Below, one piece after another: positions 19,793-29,786 of a DNA stretch of 64,000 nt (its first letter is position 1; each line of letters starts with the position of its first letter). Below the pieces are notes generated by a model. It had not been told where the DNA came from, did no database searches, and saw only the letters and a list, made by a program, of their open reading frames with translations. The stretch comes from Desulfonatronospira sp. (GTDB lineage: Bacteria; Desulfobacterota; Desulfovibrionia; Desulfovibrionales; Desulfonatronovibrionaceae), in the NCBI GenBank assembly GCA_007125075.1, contig SLDX01000019.1, positions 1-64,000 on the forward strand, given 5' to 3'. Both the position numbers and the translations under genes were made by a program.

Positions 19793-20547
19793 TGAATTAT
19801 TTTAAAATTTTATGCCTTGCTTTAAGTGTTTTATTCTTGACGGCTTCCTGTGCACCCAAAAGAATGCCTGTCGAGCGTCCTCCTGAAGTTGTCTGGAGCG
19901 ATTTCCGAGCCAAAACACCTGAATACGCACAGGACAAGGGTTTCATAATCCGTTCCAGCATAAGCTTTGTCACCGCAGAGAGCAGAAACCGTTTTCAGGC
20001 TTCTATTTGGGGTTTTTCCGGTTATCCTGTGCGCATGGATCTTTCCGCAGGTTTCGGGCGGATATTTTCCATGTGGCTTGAAGATGAACTGACCTGGCAG
20101 GCATACTTCCCTGATGAACAGACCAGATATCTGCACTCCGACGGAAGCATGGGAGCCGCACTTCTTGGATTTCCCATTCCTTTTAATCTGCACGAGACAG
20201 CTCTTATCCTCATGGGATATTTAGATGTGCTCATCCCCGGGCAGTATCATCATGCTCAGTTCAAAAACGGCATGTGGAAGTATCATTTTGAGGATGAACG
20301 CGTAGGCAGTGTGGTTCTGGATCAGGCAGGCAACCTGAATTATGTTTCCGGTAAGGGGTGGAGGGTTGAATTTGAAGGCCTGGAGCAGAAAAACGGCCTT
20401 GTTTATTTTTCACGTCTGGACATGCAGCTCTTCGATGACAATCAGGCGACCATCCGGATAAGATCCATTGACCTGGATCAGGACTGGGAACCTGAACAGC
20501 TTGAACTGGATCTGCCGGAAAATATTCAAAGCGTTTTTTTATATTGA
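19789..20547 (+). CDS. LolB-like/DUF4292-type outer-membrane lipoprotein
   Basis: Lipobox LFLTASC; beta-rich body; overlaps the preceding gene by ATGA. Confidence 0.6.
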   Translation: MMNYFKILCLALSVLFLTASCAPKRMPVERPPEVVWSDFRAKTPEYAQDKGFIIRSSISFVTAESRNRFQASIWGFSGYPVRMDLSAGFGRIFSMWLEDELTWQAYFPDEQTRYLHSDGSMGAALLGFPIPFNLHETALILMGYLDVLIPGQYHHAQFKNGMWKYHFEDERVGSVVLDQAGNLNYVSGKGWRVEFEGLEQKNGLVYFSRLDMQLFDDNQATIRIRSIDLDQDWEPEQLELDLPENIQSVFLY

Positions 20548-20781
20548 CCTAAGGCCCATAATATTTCATGAAAGCCCTGGCAACAGCTTTTCATTGACTG
20601 TTTCGGGCATCTTTTTCTGTCCCGGCTGTCAGGCACTGAATAATAACAACAGACCTGGTTGATCTTCCGGTTAAATCTCAAAGAGCAATCCGGTTTTTCT
20701 AAATAACAGGCGACGTGTTCCAGTAAAAATAAGTTTTTCAGGTAATAAAAAGACTTGTCCAACCAACCTATGGAGTAAAAG

Positions 20782-21147
20782 ATGGCCTCTCAGGTACCGA
20801 TGCGCGGTTACACTCCCCGTTATGAACTTGATCCATGGCAGTTGTTTACCATTGCCTGGCGGCTGATTTTCAGCGAGATCCGCTGGAATTTCATTCGTTT
20901 ATGGCACCAGTGGGAAATCAATCAACTGAAAAAAAGACTTGATCAGGAAAAGCTGAGGCTTGCAGAGGTGATCTGCAGCAGGCGCAACGTCAAGAATAAA
21001 TATCTGGATCTTAAGGATCCGGACCTGGATCTGGTACTGGGGCAGATCTTTTTTCTGGAGGAAGAAATCGCTCACCTGCGAAAAGAGCTTGAGGTCAAGC
21101 GGCAAATATATGTGGAAAACCGAATGATCAAGTATATGGGCGAGTAA
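20782..21147 (+). CDS. Hypothetical coiled-coil protein
   Basis: 121-aa ORF between two confident genes; helical/coiled-coil C-terminal half. Confidence 0.65.
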   Translation: MASQVPMRGYTPRYELDPWQLFTIAWRLIFSEIRWNFIRLWHQWEINQLKKRLDQEKLRLAEVICSRRNVKNKYLDLKDPDLDLVLGQIFFLEEEIAHLRKELEVKRQIYVENRMIKYMGE

Positions 21148-21158
21148 GTTTTTCAGGA

Positions 21159-21641
21159 GTGATAGTGGAAACTAAGACCATTGTCTTTGGCTCTGATCAT
21201 GCCGGACTTATACTCAAGAAAGCCCTGATGGATCACCTTGGTCCTGAGTGGAACAAGCTGGATATCGGTCCGCTGGAAAATAAAAGCTGCGACTATCCGG
21301 AATACGCAGCAAAGGTCTGTACGCAGGTGCTGGCGCATGACTGCCCGGGAATCCTTATTTGCGGTTCAGGCATAGGCATGTCCATGTCCGCAAACAGGTT
21401 CCAGGGTATCCGGGCGGCTCTATGCACCAATGAATATATGGCCAGGATGTCCAGGATGCATAACAATGCCAATATATTATGCATGGGAGAAAGAATCATC
21501 GGGGTGGATCTGGCCAAAAGCATAATGGATGTTTTTTTGCAGGCCAGGTTTGAAGGGGGCAGGCACCAAAAAAGAGTGGAGCACCTGGAAGAACTGGGCA
21601 AAGAGCCTTTACCGTCCATACAGGGACATGTTCAGGATTGA
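21159..21641 (+). CDS. rpiB: Ribose 5-phosphate isomerase B
   Basis: FGSDHAGLILKKAL; GILICGSGIGMSMSANRFQGIRAALC. Confidence 0.96.
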   Translation: MIVETKTIVFGSDHAGLILKKALMDHLGPEWNKLDIGPLENKSCDYPEYAAKVCTQVLAHDCPGILICGSGIGMSMSANRFQGIRAALCTNEYMARMSRMHNNANILCMGERIIGVDLAKSIMDVFLQARFEGGRHQKRVEHLEELGKEPLPSIQGHVQD

Positions 21642-21670
21642 TTCATTTTTGTTCCTGAATCAACATTCAG

Positions 21671-22138
21671 CTACTCCATTGGAAAATCCACCTTGATCTT
21701 GAACATTTTCCGGGCAGGCAGGTTGAGTATCTCAATGCCAGTTCCGGCGGTGATTTTTTCTAGTGATTTTTGCACTTCTTCCTTTGAGGGTCCTATATAA
21801 GTGAACCAGACATTATATATGTGCCGCCTCAGGTAGTTATGGGTCACACCGGGATGCCGGTTCACTTCAGCCACGAATTCTTCGAGCTTATCCTCAGGAA
21901 CTGCTGCTGCACATAAAGTGCTGTGCCATCCAAGCATGCGGGACTGAAAGTTCCCCCCGATCCTGCGGATCACCCCTTTTTGCTTCATGGATCTGATCCT
22001 GGCCAGAGTTTCAGCCTGCGTCAGCCCAGTTCTTTTGCCTATCCAGGCGTATGGCCTGTGTTCTATAGGAAAGTCGGTCTGGATGATGTCCAGAATCTTT
22101 TTATCCACATCGCTCAGGTCAACAGAGGTCTCTTTCAT
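21671..22138 (-). CDS. ahbB: Siroheme decarboxylase subunit (AhbA/AhbB, Lrp/AsnC-like)
   Basis: IRRIGGNFQSRMLGWHSTLCAAAVPEDKLEEFVAEVNRHPGVTHNYLRRHIYNVWFTYI; next to ahbD/hemB/ahbC. Start placed at MKETS. Confidence 0.88.
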   Translation of the reverse strand: MKETSVDLSDVDKKILDIIQTDFPIEHRPYAWIGKRTGLTQAETLARIRSMKQKGVIRRIGGNFQSRMLGWHSTLCAAAVPEDKLEEFVAEVNRHPGVTHNYLRRHIYNVWFTYIGPSKEEVQKSLEKITAGTGIEILNLPARKMFKIKVDFPME

Positions 22139-22172
22139 GATCCTTCTTTCTCCGGATAAGGACGATATGCTC

Positions 22173-23258
22173 CTACATGTGTTTTTGGGCTCTGTCCGGA
22201 AGATATGAGCACAAAGGCTCCTCCTCCAGAAAGTCTTCGCGCATGGTGTGCGCCCTGGCTCTGCAACCTCCGCAGACCCGGTGGTATTCACAGATCCCGC
22301 ATTTGCCCTTGTATTCCTTAATATTTCTCAGCTGCTTAAACTGAAGAGAATTTTTCCATATTTCAGGAAAGAAAGTTTCTTTTATGTTGCCGCAGTCCAG
22401 TTCCAGGTAGCCGCAGGGCTGAACCTGTCCGGTATGAGAAATAAAACAGAAGCCGATTCCTCCCAGGCATCCCCTGGTCATGGCGTCAAGTCCGAAATTT
22501 TCCTTGTTCACAGTCATGTTTTCTTCTCTGGCCCGCTGGCGCATGATCCTGTAGTAATGGGGAGCGCACGTGGCTTTGAGATGCATGCTCGTGGTTTTGC
22601 GAAAATCATAAAACCAGTTGAGCACTTTCTCGTATTGTGCGGCAGTGATGAACTGATCAGTTATCCTTGCTCCACGTCCGGTAGGCACGAGCATGAAAAT
22701 ATGCCAGGCAACGGCTCCAAGCTCCTGGGCCAGATGAAATATATCCTTGAATTTATCCAGATTATCCCTGGTGACCGTGGTGTTAATCTGAAACTCCACT
22801 CCAGCGGCTTTCAGATGTTCTATGCCGGCCAGGGACTGCTCAAAGGCTCCCGGGACTCCTCGCAGCGAGTCATGCAGGGCGGCGGTGGAGCCGTCAATGG
22901 AGATGCTGCAGCGCTGGATACCGGATGTCCTTATCCGGGCCGCGTTTTCAGGATTGATCAGTGTTCCGTTGGGGGCCATGACGCAGCGAAGCCCCAAAGA
23001 ATCGGCGTAAGCAATAAGTTCAAAGATATCCGGTCTGAGCAGGGGCTCTCCGCCGGTAAATATGATCACCGGACTCCCGGTTTCAGGGAAGCTGTCGATC
23101 AGTTTTTTGGCCTGAGCAGTATCCAGTTCTCCGGGATAAGGCTCGGGATGGGCCTCAGCCCGGCAGTGCCTGCAGGCCAGATTGCATGATCTGGTTATTT
23201 CCCAGGCGATGAGCCTTAAAGGAGGATTTCCAGTATTTTTTGAATGTTCATGATCCAT
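22173..23258 (-). CDS. ahbD: Radical SAM heme synthase AhbD
   Basis: PLRLIAWEITRSCNLACRHCRAEAH; C-terminal CGICEYHRVCGGCRARAHT. Confidence 0.92.
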   Translation of the reverse strand: MDHEHSKNTGNPPLRLIAWEITRSCNLACRHCRAEAHPEPYPGELDTAQAKKLIDSFPETGSPVIIFTGGEPLLRPDIFELIAYADSLGLRCVMAPNGTLINPENAARIRTSGIQRCSISIDGSTAALHDSLRGVPGAFEQSLAGIEHLKAAGVEFQINTTVTRDNLDKFKDIFHLAQELGAVAWHIFMLVPTGRGARITDQFITAAQYEKVLNWFYDFRKTTSMHLKATCAPHYYRIMRQRAREENMTVNKENFGLDAMTRGCLGGIGFCFISHTGQVQPCGYLELDCGNIKETFFPEIWKNSLQFKQLRNIKEYKGKCGICEYHRVCGGCRARAHTMREDFLEEEPLCSYLPDRAQKHM

Positions 23259-23364
23259 TATTTATCCTTTCTAAATGTTCAACATATTTTTTTCCTAACC
23301 GGTGATCCACCCGGAAGAAGCACGAGAAAAAATCAGAAGAGCATTTTGAAAACATGGTGAATTA

Positions 23365-24378
23365 TTATTTCTTGCCGGCAATCCATTTCAGTATGTCCCG
23401 GGTGAAATATGTAAGAATAATATCCGCACCAGCCCTTTTGATGGCTGTAACCGATTCCAGGACCGCGCCCTTTTCCTCCAGCCAGCCCTGACCGGCTGCC
23501 GCCTTGATCTGACTGTATTCTCCGCTGACCTGATAGGCGGCCAGCGGCAGATCAAAAGAACCGCGCAATGCGCGTATGATATCCAGATAGGGCAGGGCGG
23601 GCTTGACCATGAGGATATCGGCGCCTTCCTGAACATCAGCCCGGGATTCGCGCATGGCTTCCCGGGCATTGGCCGGGTCCATCTGGTAAGTCTTTCTGTC
23701 TCCAAAGGCAGGTGCGCTCTGGGCGGCATCCCTGAATGGACCGTAATAAGCCGAAGCATATTTGACAGCGTAGGACATGACCGGCAGTTCCCTGTGACCG
23801 TTGGCGTCCAGAGCCTCTCTGACAGCCAGGACGCGACCGTCCATCATGTCGGAGGGAGCGACGATATCCGCTCCGGACAGGGCGTGGGACAAAGCGGTTC
23901 TGGCCAGAAGTTCCAGGCTGGGATCGTTTTTCACTTCACTGTCCCTGATGATCCCGCAATGTCCGTGATCCATATATTCGCAAAGGCATACGTCAGTAAT
24001 GACCACAAGCTCAGGGAAGCGCTTCTTGATCCTTTGTACTGCCTGCTGAATAATGCCGTTTTCAGCATAAGCGGCGCTGGCCCGGCTGTCTTTATGTGCG
24101 GGTATGCCGAAGAGGATAAGGTTTTTCAGACCCAGATCGATGTCTCCGGCAACAACCTCCAGCAGGCGTGCTAGTCCCAGCTGGCTCTGCCCGGGCATGG
24201 AGGCAATGGGTCTTAAAGTGTTTTCATCTGGACTTTCCAGGACAAAATAGGGCTGCACAAGGGCAGAGGCCTGGATGCCGGTTTCCCGGATCAGATCCCT
24301 GATGCCCGGGGATCTGCGCAGTCTTCGGCCGCGGTGAAATTTCTGCAATTGATACTCCTGTGCATGTAAATTTATCAA
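23365..24378 (-). CDS. hemB: Porphobilinogen synthase (delta-aminolevulinic acid dehydratase)
   Basis: VITDVCLCEYMDHGHCGI; VAPSDMMDGRV; MVKPALPYLDIIR. Confidence 0.97.
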   Translation of the reverse strand: MINLHAQEYQLQKFHRGRRLRRSPGIRDLIRETGIQASALVQPYFVLESPDENTLRPIASMPGQSQLGLARLLEVVAGDIDLGLKNLILFGIPAHKDSRASAAYAENGIIQQAVQRIKKRFPELVVITDVCLCEYMDHGHCGIIRDSEVKNDPSLELLARTALSHALSGADIVAPSDMMDGRVLAVREALDANGHRELPVMSYAVKYASAYYGPFRDAAQSAPAFGDRKTYQMDPANAREAMRESRADVQEGADILMVKPALPYLDIIRALRGSFDLPLAAYQVSGEYSQIKAAAGQGWLEEKGAVLESVTAIKRAGADIILTYFTRDILKWIAGKK

Positions 24379-24443
24379 GCCGATATTAATCAGGCCCGGA
24401 AAAGCTTCATGTCTGCAAGGCAGCTTTTAATTCCCGGCTTAAT

Positions 24444-25625
24444 CTAGGCCCTGATTTCCTCGTCAGTCAGATAGCAGGCTGGATCCTCGGCCCAGACGTC
24501 TCCATGGCAGGCCTCAGCCCTGGCCCTGAAATTACCGGCGCATATGTTCAAAAAGCGGCATCCGGCACATCTGCCCCGCACGTATTTTTTCTTATCCTTG
24601 AGCTTGGATAGCAGCTCTATTGAATCGTCCTCCCAGATCATGGAGAAAGGGCGGTGCAGGACATTGCCGAAGACGTGCTGCCGCCAGAATTGATCCGGAT
24701 GGACACTGCCGTCCCAGGAAATACATCCTATGCCCCGGCCGGAATTGTTCCCTTCATTGAACTGCAGAAGCTTGAACACTTCTTTCGCCCGTTCAGGGTC
24801 CTCTTTCAGCAGACGCAGATATATGTACGGTCCGTCAGCGTGGTTGTCCACGGTCAGGACTTCCTTGGGCATTCCAGACTCAAAAAGGTCTCTGGTTTCG
24901 TCAAGGATCAGGTCCACCAGCCGGCGGGTGGACTGATGGTCCAGGTCTTCGTTCATGAGTTCTGAGCCCCTGCCGGAATAGACCAGGTGGTAAAAGCAGA
25001 CCCGGGGGATCTCCATGTCCTTCAAAAGATTGAAGATGTAACTGACCTCGCCTACGTTGCGTTTGTTCACGGTAAAGCGAAGTCCCACTTTCAGGCCTTC
25101 GGCCTGACAGTTCTCAACCCCCTCCATTGCCTTTGCAAACGATCCGGGGACGCCCCGGAACCTGTCATGCACTTCAGGTCCGCCGTCGATGGAAATGCCC
25201 ACATAGGAAAGGCCTACTGCCTTGAGTTCGCGGGCTCTGGTTTTGGTGATCAATGTCCCGTTGGTGGAAATGACCGCGCGTATGCCCAGGCTGACTGCGT
25301 GACTGGCCAGTTCGGTCAGATCCTGGCGCACCAGTGGTTCTCCGCCGGAAAAGAGCATGACCGGTGCCCCGTAAGCTGCCAGATCGGCGATGACCGCCTT
25401 GGCCTGTTCAGTTCCGATCTCGTCCAGGCCATGAAGATCCCGGGCCTGGGCATAACAGTGCACGCATTTCAGATTGCAGCGTCTGGTCATGTTCCAGACT
25501 ACGACAGGTTTTTTATCTATGGAAAACTGCAGTAAATGCGAAGGCAGCTTTTTGGCTTCGCGACCGTAGCGCAGTGCGTCAGAGGCTTCCACAGCCCCGC
25601 AGTAAAGTTTTGATATTCCAATCAT
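24444..25625 (-). CDS. ahbC: Radical SAM 12,18-didecarboxysiroheme deacetylase AhbC
   Basis: MIGISKLYCGAVEASDALRYGR...VVWNMTRRCNLKCVHCYAQA; C-terminal CAGCRFLNICAGNFRARAE. Confidence 0.93.
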   Translation of the reverse strand: MIGISKLYCGAVEASDALRYGREAKKLPSHLLQFSIDKKPVVVWNMTRRCNLKCVHCYAQARDLHGLDEIGTEQAKAVIADLAAYGAPVMLFSGGEPLVRQDLTELASHAVSLGIRAVISTNGTLITKTRARELKAVGLSYVGISIDGGPEVHDRFRGVPGSFAKAMEGVENCQAEGLKVGLRFTVNKRNVGEVSYIFNLLKDMEIPRVCFYHLVYSGRGSELMNEDLDHQSTRRLVDLILDETRDLFESGMPKEVLTVDNHADGPYIYLRLLKEDPERAKEVFKLLQFNEGNNSGRGIGCISWDGSVHPDQFWRQHVFGNVLHRPFSMIWEDDSIELLSKLKDKKKYVRGRCAGCRFLNICAGNFRARAEACHGDVWAEDPACYLTDEEIRA

Positions 25626-25651
25626 TGTAAGTCCTTAAGTTAGATTTATCT

Positions 25652-26545
25652 TTATCTGGGCGACATCATAAGTGCGGCCATCAATGCTAGCAGAAGCACC
25701 GGAGTGATCAAAGCCAGAATGACCCGGGAAAAACTGGTGCCGTGAATATACTTGTAGCCGATTACAGTCACCACCAGGGACCACACGGCACCAATAAACG
25801 GCCCAAGGACGGGCAGAACGCCCAGAAGCATGGGCGCGCTTCCGTAGGCCGTGGCCCGGAAGGTGCCTTCAAAGCCTGCTCTTCCGGCCTGAAAAGCCAG
25901 AAGAAAAATATGCGTGATGCCGGCGGCTATAAAGATCCAGGCAGCCATCATAATCGGATACAAAATAAGGATCATTACCGAGCCGGCACCCACCATGCCT
26001 ATCCCCATACCCGGAGCACCGTGCTGGGCGGTGACCGGTAAAATTCCAACCATGTTCCACATGAAGGTGGCCAGCATCTGAATGACGGATACCAGAAGAA
26101 AAAAACCAAGCGGCATGCCCAGACCGCCTGGATGCATGCGGCTGAAAAATGCGCTGGGCGCAAGCATTATCCTTTTAACCGTCTCAAAGAAACCCGGAAA
26201 AAAACCGTAGTGCTGCAGATTCTCCCAAGGAGATGCAGAGCTTTCTTCCTCTTCCTGCCCGGGTTTTCCTGAGGCATGTTCAGGGTCGCCCATGTCTTCA
26301 AGAGTGGTCCACAGATTCTTATCTTCAGCTTCCTCTTCCCTGAAAGCAGATGAGCCCTTATCGCCTGATTCGGATTTGGCAGCTTGAGCAGACTCTTCTT
26401 CCAGAATAAAATTATCCTGGTTCTCTACTTTCCGGAACTGAAACTTTTCCTTGCATCTGGGGCAGGTTGCCTTCTGAGCCTGAGATGGAATCTTCTCATC
26501 AGGCACATCCTGCTCGAAATTGCATTTAGGACAGGTTATGTGCAT
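25652..26545 (-). CDS. YIP1-family membrane protein with N-terminal MJ0042-type zinc ribbon
   Basis: MHITCPKCNFEQDVPDEKIPSQAQKATCPRCKEKFQF; several hydrophobic segments. Confidence 0.85.
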   Translation of the reverse strand: MHITCPKCNFEQDVPDEKIPSQAQKATCPRCKEKFQFRKVENQDNFILEEESAQAAKSESGDKGSSAFREEEAEDKNLWTTLEDMGDPEHASGKPGQEEEESSASPWENLQHYGFFPGFFETVKRIMLAPSAFFSRMHPGGLGMPLGFFLLVSVIQMLATFMWNMVGILPVTAQHGAPGMGIGMVGAGSVMILILYPIMMAAWIFIAAGITHIFLLAFQAGRAGFEGTFRATAYGSAPMLLGVLPVLGPFIGAVWSLVVTVIGYKYIHGTSFSRVILALITPVLLLALMAALMMSPR

Positions 26546-26762
26546 AAATGTGTCCTTAAGATCAAAAACTTTATAATCGTTTTTATTAACATGTATCAGG
26601 TCCTAAATTAACACTTTATCCATATAAGCTTTCGGAATCAAGTCCGGATGTCCAAAGAGAAAAATGCTGAATTACAATCCTTAAGAAAATTAAAAAGGAT
26701 AAAACCTGAGATATGAGAAATGCTGTGCAGGGCTGGGCCGGGAAGTAAGCTTTTTTTATGGC

Positions 26763-27500
26763 TTATTCATCCAGGATTTTTCTGGCCAGTGCGGGGTCCA
26801 GTCCTCTTTGGCCGGCGATGCGCTCCAGATTTTCTTCAGCCTCGGAAGCTCGAAGATAAGCGGGTGCGGGCAGTTTTTCGGACCACTCCGCTTCAAAGGC
26901 AAGCTTTAGAAGGTTTAGCGGCATGGCTGTATCCCATATCAAAGGTAGAACTGATAAATTCTCTTTATTGAAGTGCTCCCGATTGCGGCGAACTCCACTG
27001 CCCAGCAGGTATCCGGGTTCAGGGTGGCGGGAGATGAGCGATTCAATATCGACTGCGGAAATATCCAGAGCAGGGCATAAGCTGCTCAGGTCGGGAACGG
27101 AAAAACCTTGAGCGTATACCTGGTTCTTTCTGGAGTGCACCAGGACCCAGAGAGTGCCTTTGAGCAGAGCTCCGGGGCCCAGGGCCAGAGCCCGCAGATA
27201 ACTTATTCCGGCCAGGGGCGTGCATCGCGCGCAGGACAATCCCAGTGCATGAGCCAAGCTCATGCGGATTCCGGTAAAAGAACCGGGCCCGGTGACACAA
27301 GCGATTCCGGCAATGTTCATGGGTGCCAGGTCCAAAAATTTAAGGCCCCGGTCTATGGCTTCGGCCATGTACTTCATGGCCCGGCCCGGCACATTGAAGC
27401 TCTGGAAGTAATCAACCCTCCCCGGTATACCCATGATGACCTGCAGGTCGCCTTCGGCACAGTTCAGAACCAGGCAGGGACCGGCTTGCATTTTCATCAA
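26763..27500 (-). CDS. tsaB: tRNA t6A biosynthesis protein TsaB
   Basis: ACVTGPGSFTGIRMSLAHALGL; VHSRKNQVYAQGF. Confidence 0.92.
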   Translation of the reverse strand: MMKMQAGPCLVLNCAEGDLQVIMGIPGRVDYFQSFNVPGRAMKYMAEAIDRGLKFLDLAPMNIAGIACVTGPGSFTGIRMSLAHALGLSCARCTPLAGISYLRALALGPGALLKGTLWVLVHSRKNQVYAQGFSVPDLSSLCPALDISAVDIESLISRHPEPGYLLGSGVRRNREHFNKENLSVLPLIWDTAMPLNLLKLAFEAEWSEKLPAPAYLRASEAEENLERIAGQRGLDPALARKILDE

Positions 27501-28564
27501 CCCACAAGGCGCAGAATATCGTTTATAATGGCAAAAGCCATAAGGGACAGAATCAGAATGATCCCTATCCGGGTGGCCATCTGACGCATGCGCGCATTCA
27601 GGGGTCTGCGGATGATCATTTCAATGCTGTAGAAGAGTATATGCCCCCCGTCGAGTACAGGGATAGGCAAAAGATTGATCAGGCCCAGATTGATGCTGAT
27701 CAATGCTGTCAGGGCCAGAAGGTTTACCAGACCCTCCTGGGTCTGTTCACTGACCAGTTGCGCGATAAGGATCGGACCGCCTATGGTATCCAGGGGAATG
27801 ATCCGCTCAATGAGCTTGATGATCGCCTCCACGGTCAGGCGGATGAGCATCCAGGTCTGAGCCAGGCCTTCCCCGGCCGCGCTGATAAAGCCAAGAGATA
27901 TGTGCTCGGTCTCTCCGGAGGCCACTATGCCAATCTGCGGGGTTTTGACCTCTTCACCGAATATTGTCTCCTGGACGGCCAATTCCGGTGTAATGGTAAA
28001 CTCATATATGTTTTCGTTGCGCTGGACCTGCATATCGATGGGTTCACCCCTGTTGTCCCGGATATGCATGACCAGCTCGTCCCAGTACTGGATTTCTGCA
28101 TTGTCGACCCTAAGGACCCGGTCACCGGGCTGCAGGCCGGCCTCCTGAGCAGGTCCGTCTTCGGCCAGCTGGCCGATTTCCGGTAAAAGCATGGTTTGCC
28201 CGTGGGCAAAGAAAAGTCCCCAGTATATAAACCAGGCCAAAGCAAAATTAAATACCGGGCCTGCCGCCACCACCAGAATCCTCTGCCACGGAGGCCGGCG
28301 GGCAAAACTTTCCCTGTTGGTGAACCCTTCGGGCAACTGGGCTTCTTCACTCTCTCCGACCAGATGAACATAGCCGCCCAGGGGCACGGCAGAGAGACGG
28401 TATTGTGTCTTGCCCAGAACAAAACCGAAAAGTTTGGGTCCAAAGCCCAGAGAAAAGGTGGATACACCTATGCCCATAATCCTGGCCACCAGAAAATGGC
28501 CAAGCTCATGGAAAAAAATTAGAAGTCCAAGGACTATTACTATGGCTGCCACGCTTTCTATCAT
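27497..28564 (-). CDS. rseP: RIP metalloprotease RseP
   Basis: FFHELGHFLVAR (HExxH); PDZ domain; LLPIPVLDGGHIL. Confidence 0.96.
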   Translation of the reverse strand: MIESVAAIVIVLGLLIFFHELGHFLVARIMGIGVSTFSLGFGPKLFGFVLGKTQYRLSAVPLGGYVHLVGESEEAQLPEGFTNRESFARRPPWQRILVVAAGPVFNFALAWFIYWGLFFAHGQTMLLPEIGQLAEDGPAQEAGLQPGDRVLRVDNAEIQYWDELVMHIRDNRGEPIDMQVQRNENIYEFTITPELAVQETIFGEEVKTPQIGIVASGETEHISLGFISAAGEGLAQTWMLIRLTVEAIIKLIERIIPLDTIGGPILIAQLVSEQTQEGLVNLLALTALISINLGLINLLPIPVLDGGHILFYSIEMIIRRPLNARMRQMATRIGIILILSLMAFAIINDILRLVG

Positions 28565-28565
28565 T

Positions 28566-29768
28566 TTATGCCTCTATCCATTGATATATGTTCTGCCTGG
28601 TCCTGTTGTCCAGTTCCAGAATGGCTTCAGCGCTGTCCACGTCTGCTGGGCTGTGTTCATCAAGAGCTCTGGTATTGAGTCTGGCAATATCAGTAAAGCC
28701 AATTTTTCCGGCCAGAAAGCTTTCCACGCATACTTCATTGGCGGCATTGAGGACCACGGGATAGCTGAGACCGCTCTGCATGGCCGAAACAGCCAGATCC
28801 AGACAGGGAAAAGCCTCCTTGTCCGGAAGGTGAAAACTGAGCTCCGGGGTGCGGGTCAGATCCAAAGGAGTAAGGTTTACCTCCAGACGTCTGGGAAAAC
28901 CCAGACAATGGGCTATGGGCAGCTGCATGTCCGGAGTGCCCATATGCGCCAGAAGCGAACCGTCTTTGAATTGTACCAGAGAATGGACAATACTTTGCGG
29001 ATGCACCAGGACATGTATTTTGTCCATGGGCAGACCGAAAAGATGATGAGCCTCGATCAGTTCCAGACCCTTGTTCATCATGGTCGCGGAATCAATGCTT
29101 ATTTTGGCTCCCATGGACCAGTTGGGGTGAGCCAGGGCCTGGCTTGGTTGAATATTTTTCATCGAGGAAGCCGCACAGCCCCAGAAAGGTCCTCCTGATG
29201 CGGTAATGATCACCGAGTCCAGATCAGCCTTGTCATGACCCTGAAGAGCCTGGAGAAGAGCGTTGTGTTCGGAGTCGACAGGAAGGATCACGCTTCTGTT
29301 GCCGGAGCACATTTCGCGTACCAGATGCCCGCCCAGGACCATGGATTCCTTGTTGGCCAGCAGGACAACTTTGCCTGCTTCCACTGCTGCCAGGGTGGGC
29401 AGAAGCCCGGCGGCTCCGACCATGGCCGAAAGGACCAGCTCGCACTCGTCCAGGGCGGCCAGCTCTTTGTAGCCTTCAGTGCCGACCAGAATTTCAGGAG
29501 AGTATCCAGGCTCAAGCAGGGACTTAAGCTCATGGACCAGTTCCTGACTCAGGACCGCCAGATAATCCGGCCTGAATTCGTTGGCCTGCTCGGCCAGCAG
29601 TTTTGTGTTTCTGGCCCCGGCCATGCCCTGGATATGAAACTTCTGTCTGTGAGAGCGGACCACTTTCAAGGCGCTTACTCCAATGGAGCCTGTGGAGCCG
29701 AGAATAGTCAGTGTCCTGGGACGGTCTTCCTGAGCTTTTATATTTAATGATGATATGTAGTTGTGCAA
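28566..29768 (-). CDS. dxr: 1-deoxy-D-xylulose 5-phosphate reductoisomerase
   Basis: LTILGSTGSIGVSALKVV; LANKESMV; PVDSEHNALLQAL. Confidence 0.97.
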   Translation of the reverse strand: MHNYISSLNIKAQEDRPRTLTILGSTGSIGVSALKVVRSHRQKFHIQGMAGARNTKLLAEQANEFRPDYLAVLSQELVHELKSLLEPGYSPEILVGTEGYKELAALDECELVLSAMVGAAGLLPTLAAVEAGKVVLLANKESMVLGGHLVREMCSGNRSVILPVDSEHNALLQALQGHDKADLDSVIITASGGPFWGCAASSMKNIQPSQALAHPNWSMGAKISIDSATMMNKGLELIEAHHLFGLPMDKIHVLVHPQSIVHSLVQFKDGSLLAHMGTPDMQLPIAHCLGFPRRLEVNLTPLDLTRTPELSFHLPDKEAFPCLDLAVSAMQSGLSYPVVLNAANEVCVESFLAGKIGFTDIARLNTRALDEHSPADVDSAEAILELDNRTRQNIYQWIEA

Positions 29769-29786
29769 GGCTGATCAGTGTATTGA

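Noticed and set aside
22248-23189. 313-aa + strand ORF antisense to ahbD
   Set aside because: The radical SAM motifs on the minus strand are unambiguous; the long antisense ORF is a codon-bias by-product.
28410-29198. 262-aa + strand ORF antisense to rseP/dxr
   Set aside because: Overlaps two confident conserved genes; no motif or SD.
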